Source: Fagopyrum homotropicum (taxonomy: Eukaryota; Streptophyta; Magnoliopsida; Caryophyllales; Polygonaceae). Taken from it: a DNA stretch of 64,000 nucleotides. The translations under genes were made by a program, and so were the position numbers. The notes under the pieces were generated by a model that saw only the letters and a program-made list of their open reading frames with translations, had not been told where the DNA came from and made no database searches. The stretch is from contig BSWB01000004.1 in the NCBI GenBank assembly GCA_033239125.1, positions 61,565,501-61,629,500 on the forward strand. The letters run 5' to 3'. Positions 20,677 through 34,287 of the stretch are shown one piece after another (within the stretch, counting starts at the first letter, position 1; the number at the start of each line of letters is the position of its first letter).

Positions 20677-23521
20677 TGTAACACCCCAAGTTCTCGGAAC
20701 TCGGGGAGCTACTGGTTAGGACCTCACAATGGGTCCCGACCTTGGTTTAATAACAACTTTACTAAGATCTTACAACAAGGCACAAATGTATTTAAGACAA
20801 TTTCAAAACATAAAATTTTATTGTATGAATGTACACATGTGACAGCCTTACAAAACATTTATATATATACGTAACATGCATGCCGTATGGAAGACTTCCC
20901 CGTCCCTATCTAATGAGTACGTGGACCCGGCTGACCATCCGTTTCGGATCTCTCTACAAATGTCTATCTCTACAAATCTACAACACGGATAAACCGTTAG
21001 CTAACAATCCAAATATAAGTAGAATAAGGATAGCACAAACACAAACAAGGTAATATAAACACCCATCATGCTGGCACACAATTTGGTTATTATCTAATAG
21101 CTTAGGTGATTCACTTTATTCCGTTTCAAAGTTGTGGCACGAGAATCTTAAGAGTTCTCGCCTCCGTTCCTTATCCAACCGGTGTAGGTCTAGCTTACCT
21201 CTGCCCGGAGCATCACTACAAACCGAGTGTGGACTAGTCCCTAAAGAAACTCTCAGCGCCCTCAGGCTACTGAGCAGAATGCCACCACCCGTTACTCTTA
21301 GGCCAAGGTATAGGTCGGTATATAATTATTACTAAAATACAACTATAAACATCTCATTCACACACCACTACCATTATTCATACTCATATCTAGAAATCAG
21401 CTAAGTAAGCCCAAAGGACTTACCTGAATCAAAACTCAAATCCCGTTATCTCAACTTGGTCCGTAACCGCAGAAACTCACCAGCCTGTTTTACAAGGCAA
21501 GTGGATCAATAATGTATCTCACTTTCTTAGAAGTTTCCAACTTCTAAGATATTCAATCGATTATAAAGAAATTGCCAAAAAAAATAGCCTTATAAGGGTA
21601 AATGACCATTTTACCCTTGGTCCCGAAACTCTAGAAAAATCTATAACAAAGCTCTAAAATTATTACTTGGAACTCGAAACCACACTCTAACTCTCAAAAG
21701 GAAGTTCTCTAAAGATTTAGAAGAGTTAAACACAATCTTGACTTTCCTAAAAAGTCGCTAAGGTCCAACTTTGGTTTAAGACATGAAGCCCAAATAAAAT
21801 TATAAAAATTCTAAGGAAATTATCCAAGTCTTCTATTATATGAATACTAATCATTAGGCCAAAGATCTCTCTAAAACTCTCAACCAAACTCTCCATATAA
21901 ATCTCTAAAGATGGTTCCAAAATCCTGAAGTTCCATACTTAGTCAAAATCTGAGTTCTTCCTAAAATTGTCTAAACACCATACTTTGAGGCATAATAACT
22001 TCAAATCCGACCGTTGAAACGTTCCCAAAGTTTAATACCATATACTGCCTATATCCACCTTTAACATATCAAAAATTGAACGGTGGATGTTCGATCTAAG
22101 GTATGTAACTATGGGCTTAAAGTCAACAGCTTAAACCCTAACTTCTGAAAATAAAAGAGCAAGTCATAGATCCCTCCTTCGATTCTTGTTGCTCACATAA
22201 ACCACTAAAAAACTACCCTACAGGTCACAAGTTCGAAATTGGGGAGTGGTAAATTGAGACTTCTCAACTACACTGCAGAAATGATCTTATGTAATAACAC
22301 AAGTCCGAATCGAGTCAGTGTAAGTGTCTCACGTCTCCCTCTTCCTTTGCTTGGACCCGATCAGACTCGACCTTCCTAGAATCAGCCTTGGCCAGTTCGT
22401 TTTCGCTGGGTACTTGACGTTAGTGACTACGAGAAACAAGACTGGCAAGGATAATGAGGGAGAACCATACTCACCTCTTCTGATATGTGTTGTGTAATGA
22501 CGGAGACCCGACTGGTTTGCTCAACCACACTCGAGTGCACAAGGGAAAGACGAAGAAGCGCCCCTCTGTCCAGTCAAGACGGAGGATGGGTAATTGGGTC
22601 GATCTCCACTCCCGACTTCAGGTGCTGGACAGAAGAGAGACGATACCTGGCGTGATGGAGTTGCAACGTGGCTGCTCGGAGGGTCTACTAGTGCGTGTGT
22701 GTGGCTCGTATGGTGGTACTAGATCGCCTCAGGCCTCCTGTATGTGACAAACTCGCTCAGACTCGTGTAGCGAGTGGAGATGGAGGAAGATTAGATGGCT
22801 TACAGTTGAGTCTCTACAAGTGTCTCGAGGAGGAAAGACGTCCAGCACAGGGTCTGCTCGCTGCTTCCACTGGTGGGCAAGGAAGGGATATGTTGCCATT
22901 GGTTAAGGCGAGGATCTCGTCACACTGAGAAGGTAGGAATTCCTAGAGTTTGTTGAATGAGTGTAGACGTGAAGGTGGTCGTGGCTGCACAAGGTAAGAA
23001 ACCGCTCAATTTGTAACGTGATTTCCGGAGGCTGAAGTTGAAGATCTACTTCCCTCCAGCTCAACATCCTGATGGTGGATGTAGGCTCCTTCTTGGCGGG
23101 CTGATGTCTTGTTGGGCCTTCCTTGGTTGCTGGCCAACGTACAACAACAAGGGCCAAAATGGTGGGCTTGAGTAAGGGAGTTGTGGGCTGGAATAAGGGA
23201 GGCAAAGGAGTGGGCTGAAACTTGTCAAGGCCTTGTCATGCCTTGTCAACAGTTTGTCATGGGTTTGTCAAGAGGTTGTCATGGCTTCGTCTTGGTCTCG
23301 TCATAGTCTCGTCTTGGCTTTGTCATGGTCTCGTTAAAAGGCATGAACTACTAGGTATAAGAATTAGGGTTTGGTGGTATTTCATCATTTTATGTGAGTT
23401 TCGCTTACATAGAATGATATAAATTTGTATCGGTATAAATCTTAGGTATCATATAAACGGTCGACGAGTTGAAAACGGGTTTGACTCGGAAATAAACGGA
23501 AATAAAATTCCGTATATTACA
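20677..23521 (-). repeat. Left LTR (3' LTR) of Del/Tekay-like element
   Basis: This 2845-bp LTR pairs with 27672-30511 at roughly 96-97% by eye. Its terminal TGTAACACC on the plus strand differs from the right LTR, which has three extra bases (TGTTATAACACC). A hairpin CTCAG-GCTA-CTGAG lies at about 21257-21277, beside the CCCGTT block. Short plus and minus ORFs inside have no recognisable product. The adjoining purine tract (minus strand AAGGGGGTACTGA, about 23522-23534) primes plus-strand synthesis. Confidence 0.88.
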
Positions 23522-26500
23522 TCAGTACCCCCTTAAAATAAGTTTCGTCCCGAAACTTAAAAGAAGAAAACATAAGGTCGGAATCCATACTAAAGAACTA
23601 AATCGCCGGAAATAAAATTTCGTCCCAAAACTTAAGGTTAGATAATCATGATTGGCCTTTAAGGCACCGGTCGGGTGTATCAAATCACTACACAAAAGTC
23701 TCGTCGTTTCCACATCTAAGTACTCACACACTAAAGGTCATCAATACAACACACATCACTGACTAAGCGCTCAAGCATGGAATAAACAAGTAGTCAAAAA
23801 ATATCACACAGATACATGGCTAAGCCCTAACTCGTCGCTCCTTAGGTACAACTATCTCTACATAGGTCTCTGAAAGGTTATGTCTCTATTATCCACAGTA
23901 TCACAGGTAGCCTCATCAACTTTTCATCTGACCACTGACTCCGAAGTCTTTTCATGGACCTACATCACAAGAGTCTGCTACTATGCTCTAGAGTGGTTAC
24001 CGGATATTTCACCGGTATAATCCGGCTCAACAGTCTGATCTTCCAATTTGATGACCTAACTTGTGTGTGGTAGGTATCTCTCCAACAGAATCCATATAAA
24101 AATCGGTTTACACTTCCAAACCGCTTTAAATTCTCACATGGTTGTCTTACCCAACTCACCTCCAAATTCTTTGATGATCTTCCTGTGGGTAATCTATTAC
24201 AATTTCTTTTCTTTTGGTCTTCTAAAAAGGTTCCGAGTATCCGATCTAGGATATCACCCTTATACATCTCCCGGCACTTTACTAAGTGCTTAAGGCTAAG
24301 TGTATCGCAACTCGCTTGGTCTTGTCTCTTAATATGACTCAGTCATATGGTTCCTCCATCAAAGAATCATCATTTGCTCATTTTTGGTCTTAAACTTGAT
24401 ATAGCTTAACAATCAAAATCCGGTGGTCAATCTTTGTGTTCTATCGACGTCATCATATTATTTTATAGATCTCTAGCTCAACTCAAACTTCTTACGCGGT
24501 ATCCAAGATCTTAGGTGACATAGACTGTGTCCACAATGACAACACTAGGCACAAGGTGATCTCACATCACCGTCGTTTGATAGTAACTACTCGATAACTA
24601 TTAACACACCATCAGCATTGCACTCTTATCTTCCCACGTTTACCGGACCGAGAATATTCTTCTAACGCCAAACGCAACTCGGCTCCATTCTAATACAAAA
24701 TTCCACGTACTCTACTCCGAGATTATGCTTTCTTTAAGTATGGTTACTGGGTTGCAAATATACTCTTGTCGCTTCTCTTTCTTATGTATCATTCGACTCA
24801 ATATGGTGGTTACTCACTTTGAGCTTCCTAGTGCAGACCTTGCATAATACTTTTATTATATTGTTACTTCTTTTATCAATCCATCAGAAAACACTCTAGA
24901 TACTCCGTTAAGTATTAATTCTCAAAACTACTTATCTGTCGTCATGTGACGAAGTCGTCATCTTTCACTTGGACCCATAATAGGGTACCCGTCTCTTTCT
25001 ATAACCTCTACATGCACATACTTTCCCGTCTACCTTGATGGTAATAAAGTTCTCATACCCTATTTCTAGTTACTCCGCGTAGCCTAGTTCGGGTTCCTTC
25101 CAACTAAATGTATTTCATCAACTATCCTCATCTTAAACTCGACACATTATTTTTGTATACCCTTGAGCTTCCTGCTCTGTGGGTTAGGACTCACCACGCT
25201 TCTGCTACGTTACTCTGATTTATTTTGTTGCCACCCACTTATCATAATGACTTTTTTCTACAGCTCCAAAATGATTCGCCTCAAAACTCTTTCTCTCAAT
25301 GACACCATAAGTCCTAACCGGATGAAGTACCAAATACCTTCCTTACTTAACTTAAGGAAATAAGATAACGATTAGAAGACAACCTCTTCCGTTCACTTTT
25401 TTTTGAATTCTTCTAACACGGATCCAAACTCTTTGACTCGACCGGAGTTTGATCTGAACCAGCCCTCACGAAATCTGTAACATGGTTTTCTTTATACCTT
25501 TAGTGCATCCAAGAGGGTTGTCGTTGCCTACTGGATGAAATCCTCCAAGGCGTCGGTAAAGCTACCTCGTAAATCCACATTCACAATTATCTCTCTTTAC
25601 CGGCACATAACTCACCAATATCAGCAACACTTGCACGTCCTCCATTGACATTGGTTAGTATATAGTTGACTTACCTCAATATCCCGTACTCACTCTTATC
25701 CTACTTCTACTGGCATAAAATTCCTGGTAAGCATCAGCTACTCGGTTAATCCTTTTCCCCTTTGTTAGTTCGTTCTATCCTCCCCACTTCCATTTCCTTA
25801 GGCCAACTCTCTTTCTAAAGTCTCCTAGGTAATTCTCACATGTTCCTTCATTAGCGTTGTTTATAATATTGCTCTTTTGAACTCCATTGACTCTGCTACT
25901 GGCCTCCTACTCTTTTTGATATTGGCGTCGTGATTTCTCACCACTTCTTATCTCTCTAACGAGGTCAAAACTTCTCTACACTTGTGGTTTCTATCTTCGC
26001 TCTTACACTCAATTTTAGGTCTTCATTATGTGCATCTCTTAGTCACAAGGGTCTCTTCCGCCAATATCGTAGGAGAATCATCATTCTCCCTTGTATGAAA
26101 TGCTACGCACACTCGGTCTTTACTGACGTAGAACCTTATCATAAATGTATACTTGTTACTCCTCTAATTCCCCTTTTATAATCCATTTGTACTAGTTGTG
26201 ATATGTACTTTTTTTTTCCAGCCAGTAGGTAGTAAATCACTTACACAATTCCCTTTGTCCCAAATAATATAAGGGGTCATTCATGGCCGTCTAGTCTGTC
26301 TTCTTAAGTTCTTAATTAGAGTTACTGACTCGACTCACTCCATGTTACTATTAAGGTTACTAGCACGTGCACCGATTTAACTTCACATTTGTCGCCGTTG
26401 ATCTCTTGAAGGGTCCTCCAGATGTCTATAGAATTCTTTCATAAGTCTATGGTTATCCTCTTTATCTGCCAACCAGTTATTACTAGTTGACCCGCACGTG

Positions 26501-27659
26501 TTATGCCTCAGTTATTACCAACTAGCCTGTAGTTGACCTTCTACAAGATCACAGAATTATTGTTCTTCTATCTCTTTTGAAGTTTAATACACTTGGTGAA
26601 ATCTATCTCCTCCAATTTCTTGGTTAATACTCCTTCAGCTCCTTCCAAGTCTGCACTTCTCTTGTTCTCTTATGGGATCACTATACTCTTCTGCGTCTAA
26701 TCCAAACATTCATCTGTCGTCAATGAGTTTATTAAGTCTGCCACGATAACTTGTAAGCTTGTCTTCACAATTCTTCTTACTTTGTTCATCGTTTGTTTGT
26801 GGTTCTCTGATATGACCGTTAATGTTGGTAACTTAGATCTTTATGTGAATGAGAAGTTATTATGAACTCTCTAGTCCACCAAAATACTTTCCCACATTCT
26901 TCCCTTAGTTTGGTGTTGTGTTGTAATGCCACCTTTATAGAATTCCGTTGTCTTAATTTCACACTTCTACTGTATTTGATACCTACGTCATGATTTCTTG
27001 CAAACTCTTGCATCTCTGAGTAAGTCACACCGTCCCTATGATGATGAAATTTATTTCACGTCTTTAAACTCATTTGTCAATGCTTGTCTTTTACTCCTCT
27101 AATGGCTTCATTTTACTTCTTTTGTTGAGTTGATATGCTATTCTTTCTCATTTAATTGTTATTGTGGTTAAGAATCGTCTCAAAATCTTCATCTTTTTGT
27201 CCACCCGTCCTTCGGAATACTTGTAAGAGTCACCAGAGTGTCTACTAGATCTAGTACTCTGCTCCGAGGTCTGATTCCACTATCTTGTATTGATACTCCT
27301 AAAACCTACTAACATTTTTTTTCACGAGGCAATGTCAACATCGTGATATCTCAACTAAAGGATGATAGGAATTATCCTTTAGGGTGCTAATATGCTACAT
27401 GTATATATATACATATCCATAAAACATACATAAGTGTACAATCTTATAAGTCTATATACTCATTTGCTAATCCTATCAAGTTGCAGAGATCCACAAAGGG
27501 TGATGGTGGTCCAACGTACTACTATCCCAACAACCCGACTATGCACATGATTTTGAAATAGAAATTTTATTTTGAAATTTTCAGACCCCTTTCGGGTTCT
27601 AGTTATTTTTTACATTCGGTCTTTTAGAAAATTCCAAGTGCCATTGTTGCCAATCCAGA
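23522..27659 (-). other. Decayed or non-coding interior of Del/Tekay-like element
   Basis: This 4.1-kb stretch has no ORF above about 100 codons on either strand and no RT, RNase H, integrase or chromodomain motif that I could identify. The left edge keeps the polypurine tract and the degenerate GGGACGAAA block (about 23530-23560), repeated imperfectly near 23610. Either coding capacity has been lost by many mutations, or this is a large non-autonomous derivative mobilised in trans. Confidence 0.6.
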
Positions 27660-27671
27660 GCTCTGATACCA
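27660..27671 (-). other. Primer binding site of Del/Tekay-like element
   Basis: The minus strand reads TGGTATCAGAGC (initiator tRNA-Met type), directly against the right LTR, which begins at 27672. Confidence 0.9.
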
Positions 27672-30511
27672 TGTTATAACACCCCAAGTTCTCGGAACTC
27701 GGAGAGCTACTGGTTAGGACCTCACAATGGGTCCCGACCTTGGTTTAACAACAACTTTACTAAGATCTTACAACAAGGCACAAATGTATTTAAGACAATT
27801 TCAAAACATAAAATTTTATTGTATGAATGTACAAATGTGATAGCCTTACAAAACATTTATATATATATACGTAACATGCATGCCGTATGGAAGACTCCCC
27901 CGTCCCCATCTAATGAGTATGTGGACCCGGCTGACCATCCGTTTCGGATCTCTCTACAACTGTCTATCTCTACAAATCTACAACACGGATAAACCGTTAG
28001 CTAACAATCCAAATATAAGCAGAATAAGGATAGCACAAACACAAACAAGGTAATATAAACACCCATCATGCTGGCACACAATTTGGTTATTATCTAATAG
28101 CTTAGGTGATTCACTTTATTCCGTTTTAAAGTTGTGGCACGAGAATCTTAAGAGTTCTCTCCTCCGTTCCTTATCCAACCGGTGTAGGTCTAGCTTACCT
28201 CCGCCGGTAGCATCACTACAAACCGAGTGTGGACTAGTCCCTAAAGAAACCCCCAACGCCCTCAGGCTACTGAGCAGAATGCCACCGCCCGTTACTCTTA
28301 GGCCAAGGTATAGGTCGGTATATAATTATTACTAAAATATAACTATAAACATCTCATTCACACACCACTACCATTATTCATACTCATATCTAGAAATCAG
28401 CTAAGTAAGCCCAAAGGACTTACCTGAATCAAAACTCAAATCCCGTTATCTCAACTTGGTCCGTAACCGCAGAAACTCACCAGCTTGTTTTACAAGGCAA
28501 GTGGATCAATAATGTATCTCACTTTCTTAGAAGTTTCCAACTTCTAAGATATTCAATCGATTATAAAGAAATTGCCAAAAAATAGCCTTATAAGGGTAAA
28601 TGACCATTTTACCCTTGGTCCCAAAACTCTAGAAAAATCTATAACAAAGCTCTAAAATTATTACTTGGAACTCGAAACCACACTCTAACTCTCAAAAGGA
28701 AGTTCTCTAAAGATTTAGAAGAGTTAAACACAATCTTGACTTTCCTAAAAAGTCGCTAAGGTCCAACTTTGGTTTAAGACATGAACCCCAAATAAAATTA
28801 TAAAAATTATAAGGAAATTATCCAAGTCTTCTATTATATGCATACTAATCATTAGGCCAAATATCTCTCTAAAACTCTCAACCAAACTCTCCATATAAAT
28901 CTCTAAAGATGGTTCCAAAATCCTGAAGTTCCATACTTAGTCAAAATCTTAGTTCTTCCTAAAACTGTCTAACCACCATACTTTGAGGCATAATAACTTC
29001 AAATCCGACCGTTGAAATGTTCCCAAATTTTAATACCATATACTACATATATCCACCTTTAACATATCAAAAACTGAACGGTGGATGTTCGATCTAAGGT
29101 ATGTAACTATGGGCTTAAAGTCAACAGCTTAAACCCTAACTTCTGAAAATAAAAGAGCAAGTCATCGGTCCCTCCTTCGATTCCTGCTGCTCACATAAAC
29201 CACTAAAAAACTACCCTACAGGTCATAAGTTCGAAATTGGGGAGTGGTAAATTGAGACTTCTCAACTACACTGCAAAAATGATCTTATGTAATAACACAG
29301 GTCCGAATCGAGTTAGTTTACCTGTCTCATGTCTCCCTCTTCTTTTGCTTGGACCCGATCAGACTCGACCTTCCTGGAATCAGCCTTGGCCGGTTCGTTT
29401 TCCCTGGGTACTTGACGTTAGTGACTACGAGAAACAAGACTGGCAAGGATAATGAGGGAGAACCATACTCACCTCTTCTGATATGTGTTGTGTAATGATG
29501 GAGGCCCGACTAGTTTGCTCAACCACGCTCGAGTGCACAAGGGAAAGACGAAGAAGCGCCCCTCAGTCCAGTCAAGACGGAGGATGAGTAATTGGGTCGA
29601 TCTCCACTCCCGACTTTAGGTGCTGGACAGAAGAGAGACGATACCTGGCGTGATGGAGTTGCAACGTGGCTGCTCGAAGGGTCTACTAGTGTGTGTGTGT
29701 GGCTCGTATGGTGGTACTAGATCGCCTCAGACCTGCTGTACGTGACAAACCTGCTCAGACTCATGTAGCGAGTGGAGATGGAGGAAGATCATAAGGCTTA
29801 CAGTTGAGTCTCTACAAGTGTCTCGAGGAGGAAAGATGTCCAACACAGGGTTTGCTCGCTACTTCCACTAGTGGGCAAGGAAGGGATATGTTGCCATTGG
29901 TTAAGGCGAGGATCTTGTCACACTGAGAAGGTAGGAAGTCCTAGAGTTTGTCGAATGAATGTAGACGTGAAGGTGGTCGTGGCTGCACAAGGTAAGAAAC
30001 CGCTCAATTTGTAACATGATTTCCGGAGGCTGAAGTTACTTCCCTCCAGCTCAGCATCTTGATGGAGGACGTAGGCTCCTTCCTGGCGGGCTGATGTCTT
30101 GTTGGGCCTTCCTTGGTTGCTGGCCAACGTACAACAACAAGGGCCAAAATGGTGGGCTTGAGTAAGGGAGTTGTGGGCTGGAATAAGGGAGGCAAAGGAG
30201 TAGGCTGAAACTTGTCAAGGCCTTGTCATGCCTTGTCAACAGTTTGTCATGGGTTTTTCAAGAGGTTTTCATGGCTTCGTCTTGGTCTCGTCATAGTCTC
30301 GTCTTGACTTTGTCATGGTCTCGTTAAAAGGCATGAACTACTAGGTGTAAGAATTAGGGTTTGGTGGTATTTCATCATTTTATGTGAGTTTCGCTTACAT
30401 AGAATGATATAAATTTATATGGGTATAAATCTTAGGTATCATATAAACGGTCGACGAGTTGAAAACGGGTTTGACTCGGAAATAAACGGAAATAAAATTC
30501 CGGATATTACA
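27672..30511 (-). repeat. Right LTR (5' LTR) of Del/Tekay-like element
   Basis: This 2840-bp LTR starts TGTTATAACACCCC and ends GATATTACA. It differs from the left LTR by scattered substitutions and small indels, for example loss of AAGATCT near 30035. A few percent LTR divergence implies an old insertion, but no date is claimed. Confidence 0.9.
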
Positions 30512-30516
30512 TAGTC

Positions 30517-33500
30517 ATCCTCACCTCATCATATTCTTCCAACTTCCTCTTGTTTGAGAGGATTACTTTCACAAACTTCTCATATGTCGGTAGAATTACA
30601 TCCATGAACTAAATATTAATATGAAATTTACTCATAAGTTCGAGGAATTTTACCAAAATGTTTATCCAATCGGGCCCTAGCTCCGGGTTGTGGAAACGGA
30701 AGTGGTGGCTTGAATGGAGGTGGAGGGACATAAGGTGGCTCCTTTTCATGGCTCTTCTCATCCACCTTTGGATCTTCCTCCACTAGAACTTGCTTTCCCT
30801 TATCTCCTCCTTTGGGCAATAGGTCACTCATCTTCAATTCACTCCTTGTTGTAATGGACATGACTTACCCCTTTGGATTGTCTTTGGTTTTTATAGGAAG
30901 CCTTCCCGATCTCTTTAGACTTCATCCGCCTTTTAGAACACTTGTGTCTCCAAAACCTTTTGAACCTTTGCAATGGAAGTCACGGTTCTATCAAGACTGC
31001 TCAACCTTCCCATCATTTGCTCAAAAGTCATTTTCATTCGGTCCTTGGGAGATTGATTTTGAAATCTAGGAGGAGCTTGTTGTGAAACTTGTGTTGGAGG
31101 CTTCGGTGGTGGTGCTTGACTTGTTGAAGTGGGGGGATATAATGCGCCATCCGGGTTGGAATAGGAGAAACCGAGTGGTTATGGTTGGAGTGGTAGTTGT
31201 TCCCTTGGTAATTCTAGTTGAAATTGTTGTTGTAATTCCTTGGACCTTGGTAATTCCCTTGGAAATTACCCTTTCCCATGTAATTTACATCTTCCTCATT
31301 GGACACCACTTGAACTTGAGTTTGAGCCTTCAATGTGAATGTACAAAGCTTCTTCAAGGATTTGAGCTCATTGTTGATGGCTTTGAGCTATGCATTGTTC
31401 ATGGTTGTCTCGCTCACTTCATATACTCCCGCTCTTGTTCTCCTTTCATCACTCTTCCTATATGAGCATTTTTCTATCACCAAGGCTTGCTTATCAACAA
31501 ACTCTCAAGCATCATCAACATTCTTTTCCATGAATGTTCCTCCCAAAACTAATTGAAGGCGGAATTGGCTCTCCTCTTCAAGATCCTTGAAATAAATCTC
31601 AAGGAGCTCGATCTTTAGGATTCCATGGTGAGGAGAATTAATTAAAATATCCTTGAATCTCTCCCAAGATTTGAAGAAGCTCTCCTTTTCCTTCACCGCG
31701 AAAGCATTTATCCTTCCTCTTAGCTCGACTGTCTTGGAAGGTGGGAAAAACTTGGTGAGGAATTTCTTGGTCATCTGTTCGCTCCAAAAGGTGTGTGCAA
31801 ACTTTAAATTTATAACCCAAGAAGTATGCTTGAACAAATATGCGAACCCGCAGTGTACGGGTCAATTTTAATAAAAGCAAGAATTCCAGGGGTCGAACAC
31901 ATGGACTATGGCGAAATAAAGCATGAAATCGGTAGTCAAATATTGCAATTAACCAAAAGCAATTAAAGCAATCAAAGATGATATAAATTCAAGTAAGGAA
32001 AAATGCGGATTCTAGAGATTAAAGCATCCAGTTGTGGTTCCAACTCAAGATTTTTAAGGATAACGCGGACAAAGCTGAGATTTTTGCAAAGAGAAGGTGT
32101 TTCTAAGGTGGGAATAGATCACTGGGTAAGTCTCACTACTCACTATCCCAAACCGAAGCTCCTATCACCGGGTAAGTCTCAAGGAACTAAGGAAAGGAAC
32201 TAAAACCTCAAACCAACACACCACCCAACGGAATAGAACCAACCTTTACCGGGGAAGTCTCAGGCTAACTCTCAAAGATGGGATGAGGGCACACTCAAAC
32301 CCCAATAAAGGATAAACCTTTATTACCTATCACTCATGATCTTGGGTAAACAAGCAAAGGAATCACTGGGTAAGTATCATCCTAGACTTGCGTTGAACCA
32401 GGAAAGAAATAACAAGGATAGGGTTTGGAAAACTAGATCTTAACTCAGATTTGGATCAAGAAAAGGTTCACCTCGTTCAGCCAAATTCCACCCCGGCCGA
32501 GATGTTCATCGATTGAGGGAGGTGTTCGTTGGTCAAGGTAAAGGCTCGAGCTTTCAGGGTCCTGTTGGGATTAAGATCATTCTATAATCGTCTTTCCCAC
32601 AACTTTCAGCCAATCACCCTAGAATCCCATAAGAAACTTAGCCAACAATCATCATGATAACAATAATCAAATTAATAAGAAAGGAATTAATATGTGAACA
32701 AAAAAACCTTAATGGAAAGGCTTAAATAACTGAATCAAACAAAAGACAAATCAGTGTTTTAAAAGTCACAAATTGACAAAGACAACAAACCAAAAGTATC
32801 CTAAGAAGATCTTACAAAACTCCTTCAAAAAGCTATCTCCAACAATGATTCCTTCCTTCCTTGGACTTCAACTTCCTTCAACTCCGGAGAACTACTGCTC
32901 CTTCATCCGAAGATAATGGGTGATCCGTAGATTTCAAGATGGCTGAATTGTGGAAAATCCAACCCTTTATATAAGAGAATTATCTTCCAAAGATAAAATA
33001 TCTTACAAAGATAATTTCCTAGAAAATATATCCATATCTCCAAAAATAAATTTCCCAAAAATAATATCTTCCTTCCAGAAATTCAGCCCAAAAATATAAG
33101 ATATCCTCCTTCCAAAAATAAAATATCTCAGCCAAAAATAAGATCTCACCGGCGACAGGGTGTTCGCCTCGGTCGAGGTGATAATTGTAGCTGACCGAGG
33201 TGAATCTCAACTGAATGTAAATCATCTCGAATTTGGTCCAAAATCAAGTCTCTAATCCATTTCCATGCTTCCTGAGCTCTCCTAAGTATCCTTGAATGAA
33301 GCTCCAATGACTCCTTAGCTTCCGTGGCTCCTTTTTAGTCCAAAACGTGCCATTTTACCTACATTCACAACGAAACTAGGTGTAGACCTCGATTCCCGCG
33401 AAGGTGAATAAAACAACAACATAACCGCATAATATACATCCATACATGCAGATTTATGAAGATAAAACGTCTAAACCTATCCCAAAATATAGACTATAAT

Positions 33501-34155
33501 ACATGCTATCATCATCTTTTCCCATGTTTTGATACTTCCAACGGGATTGATTGATACTAAGCTAGAGCCTTATCCTTAAGAGAGAAGGAAAAAGCTCTAA
33601 GCTTGTGATTGTTGTTCTCCAACCTTGGTGGCCTCAACATATCAATAAGGATCTCATAATTCATGAGATGTTTATGAGGAGACTCCCCTTCAATCCTCCA
33701 AATTCGTTTCGGAACATTTGGAGGACTTGAGGACAGAGTTCGTAGTCATGAGTGGCGGGATCTCCAAGGTTTACTCCCGGATGATGACTCCTTTGAGCGG
33801 GATCCATCCGTTGCCCAAGTGTTTGTGGCTTTCCCACAATTGGCTCAACTCGGACATTTTCCTCTCTTTGGTTTTGAATTCCACCTTGGTTGTTTTGCAA
33901 AAGCACTTGTCTCATGTTGGCTCTAAAGTTCTCAATTTCCCTCATAGTGGCTTCTTCTCTTTCCCTTGTCAATCTCCTATCATTCTCCAAGGATTCATCC
34001 CTAAGCCTAATTTGCTACAAAGCATCCTCAAGCTCCGCTTGAAGGTTTCTTTCAGCCATTTTCTTCTTCTTAGTTTGCTTCGTTCTCTTTTGTAAAATTT
34101 TCTCCGGTTCGGGATCAAAAGGAGCTAAATTTTTTCCATCACGAGATCTTCGCAT
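30517..34155 (-). pseudogene. Element X gag, split by a solo LTR
   Basis: Gag starts at the ATG ending at 34155 (MRRSRDGKNLAPFDPEPEK), the same N-terminus as the gag at 47904. The N-terminal part (33517-34155) has a coiled coil, RMDPAQRSHHPGVNLGDPATH and a TAG near 34015. The solo LTR interrupts it inside the TWEKM-TKKFL region. The second part (30517-31770) has FLTKFFPPSK, SWERFKDIL and IELLEIYFKDL of the retrotransposon gag domain. It ends in a proline-rich linker (EPPYVPPPPFKPPLPFPQ) and LSNKRKLEEY leading to protease. There is no CCHC knuckle, as usual for Athila. Several stops and frameshifts are present. Confidence 0.88.
31776..33511 (-). mobile_element. Solo LTR of a gypsy family, minus orientation, TSD TCATC
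   Basis: This 1736-bp LTR reads TGATAGCATG...GCGAACA on the minus strand. TCATC flanks it at 31771-31775 and 33512-33516, and gag reading continues on both sides. It contains a CCTCGGTCGAGG palindrome (33167-33178), a second related site near 32470-32545, and four copies of a GAGACTTACCCGGTAA-like 16-mer (about 32121, 32165, 32246, 32364). Confidence 0.93.
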
Positions 34156-34269
34156 GCACCTAAAAGTGAGATGAAATCCTAAAAATCAAAGACAAAAATC
34201 AAATCAAGATCAAAAGCAAAAGAATGATCTACACTATTAAAAATCAAGACACAAATCAATCTAGACCTG

Positions 34270-34287
34270 TCCCCGGCAACGTCGCCA
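34270..34287 (-). other. Primer binding site of element X, tRNA-Asp type
   Basis: The minus strand reads TGGCGACGTTGCCGGGGA. This matches the Athila-type complement of tRNA-Asp with one mismatch (GCGA for GCGC). The LTR ends 6 bp away. Confidence 0.85.

Larger units (their letters stand above)
20677..30511 (-). mobile_element. Del/Tekay-like gypsy element with decayed interior, TSD TAGTC
   Basis: This is a 9835-bp element with two ~2.84-kb LTRs, flanked by TAGTC at 20672-20676 and 30512-30516. LTRs beginning TGTAACACCCC, a TGGTATCAGAGC primer site and a 3' end reading GGGACGAAACTTA then AAGGGGG are typical of Del/Tekay chromoviruses. It is inserted between the gag and protease regions of element X. 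No pol domain could be recognised inside. Confidence 0.9.

Noticed and set aside
31082..31465. Plus-strand ORF of 127 codons
   Set aside because: It is the antisense of element X gag (glycine/asparagine-rich tail), which has family motifs on the minus strand.
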